A stretch of DNA of 64,000 nt. Origin: Mucilaginibacter empetricola (lineage in GTDB: Bacteria; Bacteroidota; Bacteroidia; Sphingobacteriales; Sphingobacteriaceae). Under the pieces are notes generated by a model, which was not told the DNA's origin, searched no databases, and saw only the letters and a list, made by a program, of their open reading frames with translations. Of the stretch, positions 36,704 to 45,165 are shown piece after piece. The position numbers and the translations under genes are program-made. The stretch spans positions 248,001 to 312,000 of the forward strand of contig NZ_JANUBZ010000002.1 of assembly GCF_024808665.1 (NCBI RefSeq), in the 5' to 3' direction. Every line of letters starts with the position of its first letter. The stretch's first letter is position 1.

Positions 36704-37474
36704 ATGACCATGTTCAGTTTAAAAAATAAAAATGTTGTTATTACCGGTGGCGCCAGCGGTATAGGCAGGGCTATTGCTGTGCTTTTTGCTTCGCAGGGCG
36801 CATCCATTTATATTATAGATGTGGATGTACAGGCAGGGGAAGCTACCGCGGAAGCCATCAAAAAGGATGGTTTCAATGCCCAATTTACGCTATGCGATAT
36901 TACCAACCTGGATGCTGTTACTGCTGTGTTTGATAAGATAAGTGATATTGATATACTAATTAACAACGCAGGGGTGGCCCACGTTGGCAATGCGAGTAAT
37001 ACGCTGCCGGCAGATTTTCAACGGGTGATGGATATTAACGTAAAGGGGGCCTACAATTGTTTACATGCTGTAATACCGCTGATGCAGCGAAATAAGCGCG
37101 GGGCCATACTCAATACTGCTTCTATAGCTGCGCATGTGGGCATTACCAACAGATTTGCCTATTCGGCTAGCAAGGGCGCCATTTATGCCATGACGATGTC
37201 TGTAGCGCGGGATTACCTGGCGGATAACATCCGGTGTAACAGTATCTCTCCGGCGCGTGTGCATACGCCTTTTGTGGACGGGTTTATAGCCAAGAACTAT
37301 CCGGGCAGGGAGGCAGAAATGTTTAAAGAGCTATCTGATAGTCAGCCTATAAAAAGAATGGGCACGCCCGAGGAAGTGGCAATGCTTGCCCTGTTTTTAT
37401 GTGCCGATGAATCGGCTTTTATCACTGGCTGCGATTATTTGATAGATGGCGGATTTGTTCACTTGAATAATTGA
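36704..37474 (+). CDS. SDR-family dehydrogenase, probably 2-keto-3-deoxy-L-fuconate dehydrogenase
   Basis: A 256-residue SDR with TGGASGIG, NNAG, an intact catalytic Ser-Tyr-Lys (YSASK) and a C-terminal IDGGF. The loop after the active site reads CNSISPARVHTPF, as in the group that includes 2-keto-3-deoxy-L-fuconate 4-dehydrogenase. The neighbouring SDR resembles the fucose dehydrogenase, so this is assigned to the later oxidation step by elimination. ATG codons lie at 36704 and 36710; either may be the start. Confidence 0.75.
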   Translation: MTMFSLKNKNVVITGGASGIGRAIAVLFASQGASIYIIDVDVQAGEATAEAIKKDGFNAQFTLCDITNLDAVTAVFDKISDIDILINNAGVAHVGNASNTLPADFQRVMDINVKGAYNCLHAVIPLMQRNKRGAILNTASIAAHVGITNRFAYSASKGAIYAMTMSVARDYLADNIRCNSISPARVHTPFVDGFIAKNYPGREAEMFKELSDSQPIKRMGTPEEVAMLALFLCADESAFITGCDYLIDGGFVHLNN

Positions 37475-37495
37475 TCGACCTAAAAAAATAAACCT

Positions 37496-38338
37496 ATGCA
37501 AATAATTGATGCGCATCAGCATTTTTGGATTTTTGATGCCGAACAGGACAGCTGGATCAACCTCGATATGGAAAAGATCCGGAGGGATTTTTTGCCGGAT
37601 GAGCTTTCGGCTATTTTGAAGGAAAAACAAATCAACGGGTGCGTAGCGGTACAATCAAGGCAAAATGAGGAGGATAATTTCTTTTTACTGGAGTGTGCAC
37701 AAAAAAATGCTTTTGTAAAAGGGATAGTAGGCTGGATTGATCTGTGTTCGGATCGGGTGGAGGCTGATTTGAAAAAATATAGTCGATACCCACTGATAAA
37801 AGGTTTCAGGCATGTATTGGAAGCTGAAAAAGATTTAGCTTTTATGTTAAAATCTTCATTTTTGAAAGGCATATCCTTACTGCACGCATATGGATTCACT
37901 TATGATATATTAATAAGACCCGAACACTTGGAATATGCACTGCAGTTGGTTGAACAATTTCCTGAACAGCGCTTTGTAATTGACCATATGGCGAAACCTG
38001 CCATTAAAAATAATGAAATAACACAATGGCAGCATGATATTAAATTATTGGCCGGGCATAACAATGTTTACTGCAAAATATCCGGCCTGGTGACCGAGGC
38101 TGATTGGCATAGCTGGACGATACAGGATCTGGAACCTTACCTGGGTATCGTTTTCGCCGCCTTTGGACCCAACAGGGTAATGTATGGGTCCGACTGGCCG
38201 GTATGTAATCTGGCAGGTGGGTATAACCTTTTTTTCGAGACGATGAATACTTATACAGCAAATTTTTCAACCGCTGACCAGGAGTTGTTTTGGGCTGGAA
38301 ATGCTACTACGTTTTACAAATTAAATGAAGACAATTAA
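37496..38338 (+). CDS. L-fuconolactone hydrolase-like amidohydrolase
   Basis: A 280-residue amidohydrolase-2 family protein with the metal motif DAHQHFW at the N-terminus, a later conserved His in FVIDHMAKP, and the Asp of YGSDWPV. In this family (COG3618) lactonases open L-fucono-1,5-lactone to L-fuconate. It sits between two SDR genes, 21 bp after the first and 6 bp before the second, which matches the L-fucose oxidative route. Confidence 0.82.
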   Translation: MQIIDAHQHFWIFDAEQDSWINLDMEKIRRDFLPDELSAILKEKQINGCVAVQSRQNEEDNFFLLECAQKNAFVKGIVGWIDLCSDRVEADLKKYSRYPLIKGFRHVLEAEKDLAFMLKSSFLKGISLLHAYGFTYDILIRPEHLEYALQLVEQFPEQRFVIDHMAKPAIKNNEITQWQHDIKLLAGHNNVYCKISGLVTEADWHSWTIQDLEPYLGIVFAAFGPNRVMYGSDWPVCNLAGGYNLFFETMNTYTANFSTADQELFWAGNATTFYKLNEDN

Positions 38339-38344
38339 ACGAAC

Positions 38345-39124
38345 ATGGATTTACAATTGAAGGACAAGGTTATTATTGTTACCGGCGGAGCGCGTGGCAT
38401 TGGAAAAGGAATTGCACAGGCTTTGGCCAGGGAAGGCGCCATACCGGTTATTGTTAGCCGGACGGCGGCCCATAACCTGGATACGGTGAAGGAAATTGAA
38501 CAATCGGGAGGGAAGGCCGGTCATCTCGAGGCTGACTTAACCAATCCGGACGCATGCGCCCCGGCCATTAAGGCGGTTATCGAAAAGTTTGGCCGCATAA
38601 ACGGACTGGTGAACAACGCTGGCGCAAATGATGGTGTGGGGCTGCAAAGTGGTAATTATGAAAAGTTTATGGCCTCATTGCATAAAAACCTGGTACATTA
38701 TTACTTGATGGCCCAGGCTGTATTGCCTGAGTTGATTAAATCAAACGGCAGCATCTTAAATATCAGCTCAAAAACTGCCGACACGGGCCAGGGTGGAACA
38801 TCGGCCTACGCTGCTGCCAATGGCGGTCGTAATGCTTTAACCCGCGAGTGGGCGGTTGAATTGTTGCCACACAATATCAGAGTAAATGCCATTGTGGTGG
38901 CCGAATGCTGGACCCCGCTTTATGAACAATGGATCAGCACCATAAATAATCCGGAAGAGAAACTGGCAGCCATCAAAAACAATATCCCCCTCGGTAAAAG
39001 AATGACTACCGTCGAAGAAATAGCCGATATGGCCGTATTCCTGCTTTCGCCGCTATCCAGCCATACCACAGGGCAGCTGATTTACGTGGATGGTGGGTAT
39101 GTGCATTTGGATAGGTCGCTGTAG
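38345..39124 (+). CDS. L-fucose dehydrogenase-like SDR with Asn at the catalytic Lys
   Basis: A 259-residue SDR that resembles L-fucose 1-dehydrogenase of the Xanthomonas-type pathway: TGGARGIG, NNAG, SSKTADTGQGGTSAY, then AECWTPLYEQWI, PLGKRMTT and DGGYVHLDRSL at the end. The catalytic motif is Y-A-A-A-N rather than Y-x-x-x-K, so the Lys that lowers the Tyr pKa is Asn. The rest of the site is normal. It closes the fucose cluster; the dehydratase and diketo-hydrolase genes are not in this window. Confidence 0.82.
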   Translation: MDLQLKDKVIIVTGGARGIGKGIAQALAREGAIPVIVSRTAAHNLDTVKEIEQSGGKAGHLEADLTNPDACAPAIKAVIEKFGRINGLVNNAGANDGVGLQSGNYEKFMASLHKNLVHYYLMAQAVLPELIKSNGSILNISSKTADTGQGGTSAYAAANGGRNALTREWAVELLPHNIRVNAIVVAECWTPLYEQWISTINNPEEKLAAIKNNIPLGKRMTTVEEIADMAVFLLSPLSSHTTGQLIYVDGGYVHLDRSL

Positions 39125-39182
39125 GAGATTGTAATATTGAGGGAATGGATTTTCTATAAATCATGTTAGCATTTTATCCACC

Positions 39183-39230
39183 TTGTCATTCCGAACGTAG
39201 AGAGGAATCTTTTGTGCATTTTACGTGGGC
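39183..39230. repeat. Short dispersed repeat of the family's genomes
   Basis: GTCATTCCGAACGTAGAGAG and the following GGAATCT resemble a short intergenic element (GTCATTCCGA...GAGGAATCT) recalled from related Sphingobacteriaceae genomes. Only one copy is in this window, so the call rests on recall. Confidence 0.45.
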
Positions 39231-39309
39231 GATAAGCAAGGAGTATATTTTTAATATGTGTCCAAATTTTAATTTTATAGCGTAACTTAACAGTCTAAGT
39301 TACATTATA

Positions 39310-40371
39310 ATGAACCGCGCCTGCCTTATCGTTTTTATACCTTTACTCTTTATGTTGTCATGTCATTCTGATAAAGACAAGTCAAACGCCAAGACCCAAT
39401 CCATTAACAAAGCTTGGCGAAAAGTTCCAGATAGCTGGATTAATAGAGCCTTGCGTTTTAATTATGGAAAGGTTGATACCACACTACTTCATGAATTTGC
39501 CAACTTTATAAAACCTGATACTTTAAATAACCCGCATACCGAACATGTTGACCCTAATTACGGATTGATATTTAATTGTATTTCTGTTGATTTGGACGGA
39601 GACCAGCAAAATGAATTAGTTTGTTTAGTAGGGTGGGATGTCTACAGCCCTTATCTGGCGGTGCTTAAACAGATTAATGGCGCGTGGTATCTCATTTATA
39701 AAGAGGAAATCGATACTTTCTATAATTCACCTACTATTTATGTTGCAAATAGTTATTCGCGTGAAAAAACATTTTACTTGAGGCGTGTTTATGATCATGG
39801 TTCTGGCATTTACATCGACGGCTACAGTTTTTATAAGCTAGATAATAACCAGGTTTACAAATGCCTTGATATAGTAAACGATGCACATATTGAAGGGTGG
39901 GGACTGTTCATTAATCAATCTGTAAAATCGGATTTTGAATTTGATGGCGACTCAGATGATGCACTATCCGTAAATTATACATACAACTTCTTTCCTGGCA
40001 GCATTTACCCGTCCGACTATTCATGGGATGGACATGAGGACAAACCGCTTATAAACGGGGAAGAAACAGCTTATTATATTTATGACAGTAAAAAACATAA
40101 ATATAAATTGGATATCCCAAGCTATGAAAATAAAGCAACAGATCTTACCGCCGAAAAAATTGCTTGTTTTGGTGACTTTGGCGATGACAGTCTTTTTGTT
40201 AAAGCCTATCGCAGGCAAATTGATACAGTTATTAAAATCGGCACTCCTTGGCAAAAGAAACTATTGCGGAAGTATCTTTTATTAGCGCAAAAAAGTAAAA
40301 CAGTTAGAACGGAAATACTGGAAGAAAAAGCTAGCGCTGGCGGGACTAAGTTTTATGGACCTAAAAAATGA
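39310..40371 (+). CDS. Hypothetical lipoprotein
   Basis: A 353-residue protein. The signal peptide ends with lipobox LMLSC (Cys18). The mature part is predicted beta-rich, with a VDLDGDQQNELVCLVG stretch like the Asp-rich loops of VCBS/FG-GAP-type propeller proteins, but no full repeat. An acidic region with FEFDGDSDDAL follows. A Lys-rich C-terminus completes it. No family is recognised. A second unrelated large lipoprotein is at 47594. Confidence 0.6.
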   Translation: MNRACLIVFIPLLFMLSCHSDKDKSNAKTQSINKAWRKVPDSWINRALRFNYGKVDTTLLHEFANFIKPDTLNNPHTEHVDPNYGLIFNCISVDLDGDQQNELVCLVGWDVYSPYLAVLKQINGAWYLIYKEEIDTFYNSPTIYVANSYSREKTFYLRRVYDHGSGIYIDGYSFYKLDNNQVYKCLDIVNDAHIEGWGLFINQSVKSDFEFDGDSDDALSVNYTYNFFPGSIYPSDYSWDGHEDKPLINGEETAYYIYDSKKHKYKLDIPSYENKATDLTAEKIACFGDFGDDSLFVKAYRRQIDTVIKIGTPWQKKLLRKYLLLAQKSKTVRTEILEEKASAGGTKFYGPKK

Positions 40372-40451
40372 GTGGATTCTTTATTAATTTAAGCGTTTAA
40401 TTATAAATGTATCTTTATCAGACATCAATAACCCAAACAACCATAACCTAA

Positions 40452-40913
40452 ATGAAAAAGAAATTAATACTAGTTGGCGTTGCACTCCTTTTTGCTGCGC
40501 GCAGCTTTGCGCAAAGTCAGCAACAGATGCTGTACAGCAATGACCCACAATTGGCCAAAAACAAAAAAATAGTATATGATTTTTGGCGTTCGGTTTTAGA
40601 GGGTGGTCATTTGGAATTGGCACCGCAGTTTATGCAGGAAACCTATATTCAGCATAACCCCAATGTGCCAACAGGCAGACAGGGATTGATTGATTTCTTT
40701 TCGAAATTTGCAAAGGCCCGGCCAATTGTTGATACCATTCAAGGCCCGCTGATTGCCATTGTTGCTGAGGGCGACCGCGTGGTGCTTAGTTTTAAAAGTG
40801 TACATCCCGATCCAAAAGATGCTACCAAAAAATACACTACCACCTCGTTTGAAATGCTGCGTGTGGAGAATGGCAAAGTTGCGGAGCATTGGGATTCGGC
40901 GCTTAAGGAGTGA
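40452..40913 (+). CDS. SnoaL/NTF2-like secreted protein
   Basis: A 153-residue protein. A signal peptide ends near ARSFAQ (about residue 21). The mature part shows the NTF2-like cone: an N-terminal helix with NKKIVYDFWRSV, YIQHNPNVPTGRQGLIDFF, then strands DRVVLSFKSVH and FEMLRVENGKVAEHWD. The block YIQHNP is typical of SnoaL-like members. Such proteins are cyclase-like or ligand-binding; no catalytic assignment is possible. It ends 7 bp before a short dispersed repeat. Confidence 0.8.
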   Translation: MKKKLILVGVALLFAARSFAQSQQQMLYSNDPQLAKNKKIVYDFWRSVLEGGHLELAPQFMQETYIQHNPNVPTGRQGLIDFFSKFAKARPIVDTIQGPLIAIVAEGDRVVLSFKSVHPDPKDATKKYTTTSFEMLRVENGKVAEHWDSALKE

Positions 40914-40919
40914 GGGGGC

Positions 40920-40961
40920 AATTTAAGCGTCCTGCTTAAATTGTTGGGCATCCAAATGTGG
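40920..40961. repeat. Short repeat, copy A
   Basis: AATTTAAGCGTCC...TTAAATTG followed by GGGCATCCA; the two TTTAA-containing arms form a hairpin. It shares about 34 of 41 bases with copy B at 45055-45095. It starts just after the SnoaL-like gene. Confidence 0.7.
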
Positions 40962-41050
40962 ATGCTTGGATGGGCGGCAGGCAAACCTTATAATAAATAA
41001 TAGGTTAATTTTTAATTGGCAAAAAGTATCTTTATAAAAAGATTGCCTAA

Positions 41051-42112
41051 ATGCCTACAGATCATAATAACAACGATAGCGAGAATAACCCTCAAAAACC
41101 TATATCTAATAAGGCTAAAAATACCCCTATCATTAATGTTTCCGTTAATACTGGTATCGATCAAGTAAACTACGTAAATACACAAGGCAAAGAAAATAAT
41201 AACCATCCCGATGCAGTAACAATAAACGTTACCGGTCAGCCGAATGACTACACCTATGATATTGCAGCGAATAGAATTGCCACTACTGCAAATAGAATAT
41301 ACAAAAGATCTTTTTGGGTCAATATCGGTCTTTTTACTGGTACAATTTTGCTAGCTATTATTGGGACGTGTCAATACAAATCTTCTCGAAGCGCAGCAAT
41401 TATAGCGCAACAAACCTTGGACTCTACAAATGCTTTTAATACACGTTTGCTTAAATTTCAAAAAGAGGCTAATAGCAGTTCTGACAAAGCAGAATATAAA
41501 AGAAGCCAATTAGATAGCCAAAATATTGAGGAAATAAAAAGATATAATGATGCTCTGCTTGCCGCTCAAAAAGATGTTCTTATAGAAACTAAGAAAGACG
41601 CTATAAAAAAAGATAAAAGAGATAGCGCAAATCTTGCGGAAACAAAGAAAGAATTTCAAACTGAAAATTCTCCATTCCTTGAAATCATAAATGCGGCTAT
41701 TAATACGATAGAAAAAAACAAACCAGTTACAATAACATTTAGCTTCTATAATCATAGTAAATTACCAGCACAGGTAATTATAAGTAAAAGCGCAATTGAA
41801 TGGAGTACTTATGAAAACCCAATCCGGGACCCAAATATGAGACCCGGCCAAAGTAAAACTAATTTTTATATAGCAAATGGCGTCAGTCAAGGTTTTACAA
41901 CCCAAATTGATAGTCTTACGTCAAATGTTATTAAAGGATACAATGACGGTTGGGAGTATATATTTCTTAGGGGTTCTTGTGAATACGTCGATCCGGTAAC
42001 AAACAAGACTTTTATTTTTAGTTTTGTAGTAAGGTTTTACACAAAACCAATTGTTGGAATTGAAACTATCAAAAGTTCCGTTGAAGAAGAAAAAAGTGAT
42101 GGCGTAAAATAG
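41051..42112 (+). CDS. Single-pass membrane protein with coiled-coil stalk
   Basis: A 353-residue protein with a disordered polar N-terminus (about 1-85, rich in Asn), a single TM helix near residues 90-110 (WVNIGLFTGTILLAIIG), a Lys/Glu/Ala-rich coiled coil (about 120-205) and a beta-rich C-terminal domain. The order suggests a membrane-anchored stalk with an outer or cytoplasmic head; the topology is uncertain. The base composition is more AT-rich than the neighbouring metabolic genes, so transfer is possible. No family is recognised. Confidence 0.55.
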   Translation: MPTDHNNNDSENNPQKPISNKAKNTPIINVSVNTGIDQVNYVNTQGKENNNHPDAVTINVTGQPNDYTYDIAANRIATTANRIYKRSFWVNIGLFTGTILLAIIGTCQYKSSRSAAIIAQQTLDSTNAFNTRLLKFQKEANSSSDKAEYKRSQLDSQNIEEIKRYNDALLAAQKDVLIETKKDAIKKDKRDSANLAETKKEFQTENSPFLEIINAAINTIEKNKPVTITFSFYNHSKLPAQVIISKSAIEWSTYENPIRDPNMRPGQSKTNFYIANGVSQGFTTQIDSLTSNVIKGYNDGWEYIFLRGSCEYVDPVTNKTFIFSFVVRFYTKPIVGIETIKSSVEEEKSDGVK

Positions 42113-42116
42113 TATA

Positions 42117-42302
42117 TCATTGTACTGATAGATAATCATCAATGCCTCTTTCTTTTAGAACTTGCTTGTAGGCTATCGCAATATCATTTGTCTTGTTGAA
42201 ATTTGTTAATCTTTGCGCTATAAGTTCTGTGCTTAAATGTTGAAAACGTTCTTTCAATTTATCAATGCGTTCAAGGCTTTGCTGCGTTTTGGTTTTACTC
42301 AT
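42117..42302 (-). CDS. Small hypothetical protein, convergent with the membrane protein
   Basis: A 61-residue protein, predicted to be two basic helices (LERIDKLKERFQHLSTELIAQRL and AIAYKQVLKERGI). No TM segment and no recognised family. The gene ends 4 bp from the upstream convergent gene. A helical DNA- or protein-binding role is possible but cannot be shown. Confidence 0.5.
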   Translation of the reverse strand: MSKTKTQQSLERIDKLKERFQHLSTELIAQRLTNFNKTNDIAIAYKQVLKERGIDDYLSVQ

Positions 42303-42479
42303 AGTATGATACCAAGATATAAATTTTGCCGGATTTGGAATGAATTCACTTTGTATAATCCTTTCATTTCTTAACCTACATCATCTTCTTATTTTTTTCG
42401 TCCCCCCATCTTTGGTTTGTCATTAAATCGATAAAAAAATATATCTTAATACTTCAATCAGAATTAAAATTCTATCTAA

Positions 42480-43217
42480 ATGAAAAATAGCATTACAACA
42501 TTATTTCGCTTACTGTTTATAACTATCGCCGTCATTTTTGCAAGTTTTGGCATAGGCTATGCCCAGGCACCGGCGCAGCATTTACCTGCTGTCGGTACCA
42601 CATCAGTTTTGGGGCAGATAGATGGGGTGACAGTTGCTGCCACTGTTCAATCACCATCTAATCAACAAACGTCGTTGCAGGTAATTTGCGTTTTTGAATA
42701 TACCGAGGGTGATATTTTTAACTCGCCGCCCGCACTGCCACGCAATATTAACGGACTGGTGCATGTGGATGAGGCCTTGAAAGGATTGCTTACCGAATTA
42801 CGTAAAAGTGGCAGATTTGCCGGCCATACGCTGGAAACAATTCTTCTTACCCCGCCCGCGGGTACTATGCCCGCCCAAAGACTCCTCATCATCGGTCTGG
42901 GTGACCGCAATAAATTTAATGCGGAACTGATGACCCGCGTGGGCAGCGTAGAAATGCACGAGGCTTTGCGCCTCGGTGTTGGCAGTTACTCACATGCCAG
43001 TGATCTGAAAGATGCCGGTATCGATTCGCCTACTGGTTCTGTTGCGGTTAATATTGTAAAAGGCGCCATGCAGGCCTACGAGGCAGAAATTTTTCTGAAA
43101 GACCATTCGCTGACCACTTTTCAACCTATTGATCAAATCACTTTACTGGCCGGCCCTGCTTTTTTTGAGGCGAGTAGTGAGGCCATTAAGGCTTATATCG
43201 CTACGCTAAAGAAATAA
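42480..43217 (+). CDS. Secreted stand-alone peptidase M17 N-terminal domain
   Basis: A 245-residue protein. A signal peptide ends near IGYAQ (about residue 29). The mature part matches the N-terminal (macro-like) domain of M17 leucyl aminopeptidases: DGVTVAATVQSPSNQ, then LETILLTPPAGTMPAQRLLIIGLGDRNKFN. The C-terminal zinc-binding catalytic domain of M17 is absent: the protein ends about 60 residues after the domain, with no second frame nearby that would supply it. It is therefore not a peptidase on present evidence. It may bind a ligand in the periplasm (inference). Confidence 0.7.
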   Translation: MKNSITTLFRLLFITIAVIFASFGIGYAQAPAQHLPAVGTTSVLGQIDGVTVAATVQSPSNQQTSLQVICVFEYTEGDIFNSPPALPRNINGLVHVDEALKGLLTELRKSGRFAGHTLETILLTPPAGTMPAQRLLIIGLGDRNKFNAELMTRVGSVEMHEALRLGVGSYSHASDLKDAGIDSPTGSVAVNIVKGAMQAYEAEIFLKDHSLTTFQPIDQITLLAGPAFFEASSEAIKAYIATLKK

Positions 43218-43402
43218 TTAAACGAATTCGTCTCCGGCAAGATATCCTGCCTAATGTAGTTAAGTTAAGGGAAACGCTTTTTCAGGAGCTATATTTACCT
43301 TCTTTACGGCAAGCAAAAAAAGAGGGTTGGGGGGAATTATTCTTAATTATTGATATTGGATTTGTCGTCTGGGCAGGTGAATTGATTACCAACATTCTAT
43401 CT

Positions 43403-44926
43403 CTACTTTTGGCTATACTGCAAATCTACTGGAACTGGCGCGGGTTTTTTTGTCTCCATAGTGCCTGGGGTAAGATAAGACCATTTCAACTTAAAATCTT
43501 CATGTTGATGCAGGTATTCAATCCGCAAAGGATAAAATCCTTTTGATAGGGGCACTAAACAGGAATAAGTACGCCGGTTGGAATCGCCATTCCATTCAAT
43601 TAATGATTTATTGCCGATGTATAGTTTTGAACCATTGTCGGCATCAAAAGCAAATACATAATAGCCATCTTCTTTTATTTCGATAAATCCATCTATCGCT
43701 AAGGCGTAATTGTTTTTTTGCGGAAGCTTATCGACATCAAAACCCTTGTCAGTTATTCCTGTCTTTACAGGTTTCAGGCTTTTTAGATCGGGAAACTTGT
43801 CCCATTTTCCTTCATAATACGCATAATGAAATCCGCCTTGTAGCAAATTTAGAGGGTTTGAAAGAGGCGTCGGCATTTTTTCGGTGGTAAAAGTGCCGGT
43901 TATAGTTTTATCATACTTACTCCTATTGCTGAATAATTTATAAGTGACCGTTGCTGCCCCGGTTACTGCAACCTCACGCTCAACCTTTGGCGACGAAATG
44001 GTGGGCGCTGTTCCATCAAGTGTATAATGTATTCGTGTGGTATCGTCAAAATAGAATATTTTGTAAGGCTTGTCTTTCAGCACAATTCCATTCATAGGGT
44101 GGAATTGGATAGCGCTGGTGAGACCTGCATAAGTAAATTTTAAACCATCATACGTGCCTTTAAATCTCACCGAACTATGCGTTTCTTCGGCATAAATATT
44201 AAATTTCCAGTTTAAATTTGCGGGAGCTGCTTTTTTAAGCACGATGTTGATGGTGTCCGATTTCATTTCTGTGAGCGTTTCCTGCCTGCCAGCTATAAAA
44301 AGTGTAGTGTTTTGTGTTAGCGCCGGTAATTTAGCAGCAGCCATTTTGGCTACATAGGCATTGTCCCACCAAATGCTGGGATCAATAGCGATATAGGATT
44401 TAAAAAGGGTTGGTTCATTAAGCAGTGCATACAATGCAAACATGCCGCCTAATGAATGGCCCCACAAGGTATTGTCGCCATTAGATGGATAGTTTTTATT
44501 GACATAAGGAACAAGTTCATTTTTTATAAATGCTAGAAACTTATCGGCTCCGCCTGATGTTTTCCAATTTTCTAAATGTGTTGGCGTAAAATCATGAATC
44601 CGGTCAATACCCATTACACTTACAATAATGGTCGGTGGTATGAAGCCTTCATTTTCCAAAAAGGTTTGCACATGTGTCATTAAACCTACGTTCCAGTTAC
44701 CGCCATCAAGCACATATAATACATCATATTTTTCCATGTCGTCTGGTTTATAACCAGGCGGGGTAAATACCTGGATGAGACGTTCCTGCTGCAGTATGTC
44801 TGAATGCAGAGAATCCAGCCGGCTCCGGTTATGTACAGTAAGAAGTGTATCCTGACCATTAACTGTATGAACAAGAACAATAACCGGCATAAACAGCATT
44901 AAACAAAAGCGAAGTATGTTTTTCAT
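43403..44926 (-). CDS. Secreted esterase with PA14-like C-terminal domain
   Basis: A 507-residue secreted protein. A signal peptide (about 1-24) is followed by an esterase D-type alpha/beta hydrolase domain with the nucleophile Ser158 in GHSLGG and a late His250 in ETHSS. Next comes a small beta domain like the chitobiase/hexosaminidase C-terminal domain (IHYTLDGTAPT, about 300-350). A PA14-like domain (about 365-490) carries AIDGFIEIKEDGYYVFAFDADNGSKLYI, which in other enzymes binds carbohydrates. Esters on polysaccharides are a likely substrate (inference). It stands alone. Confidence 0.8.
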   Translation of the reverse strand: MKNILRFCLMLFMPVIVLVHTVNGQDTLLTVHNRSRLDSLHSDILQQERLIQVFTPPGYKPDDMEKYDVLYVLDGGNWNVGLMTHVQTFLENEGFIPPTIIVSVMGIDRIHDFTPTHLENWKTSGGADKFLAFIKNELVPYVNKNYPSNGDNTLWGHSLGGMFALYALLNEPTLFKSYIAIDPSIWWDNAYVAKMAAAKLPALTQNTTLFIAGRQETLTEMKSDTINIVLKKAAPANLNWKFNIYAEETHSSVRFKGTYDGLKFTYAGLTSAIQFHPMNGIVLKDKPYKIFYFDDTTRIHYTLDGTAPTISSPKVEREVAVTGAATVTYKLFSNRSKYDKTITGTFTTEKMPTPLSNPLNLLQGGFHYAYYEGKWDKFPDLKSLKPVKTGITDKGFDVDKLPQKNNYALAIDGFIEIKEDGYYVFAFDADNGSKLYIGNKSLIEWNGDSNRRTYSCLVPLSKGFYPLRIEYLHQHEDFKLKWSYLTPGTMETKKPAPVPVDLQYSQK

Positions 44927-45054
44927 TGTGAGGTACGTTTTAGGTAAATCTGTATAAAGTCGGGGACTATTTCAATTTAAGTGCAGCATTTTATTTGTAA
45001 GACGAGTAATTGATTGCAGACGTTGCAGTGATTATGGCATTTTTGATTTTTTGT

Positions 45055-45095
45055 AATTTAAGCGTCCCGTTTAAATTGCCGGGCATCCAGGCGGG
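45055..45095. repeat. Short repeat, copy B
   Basis: AATTTAAGCGTCCCG-TTTAAATTG followed by GGGCATCCA, the counterpart of copy A (40920). It lies in the 239-bp space between the divergent esterase and AraC genes. Confidence 0.7.
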
Positions 45096-45165
45096 ATTAA
45101 AAGATGCAAGGCATATTAAAATAATTTGTAAATTTCAGATAAATAGTTTTATAACTTAAAGTCCA

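Noticed and set aside
43213-43530. Long open reading stretch after the M17-like gene that runs into the esterase gene
   Set aside because: It has no start codon and its second half is antisense of the esterase, so it is likely chance.
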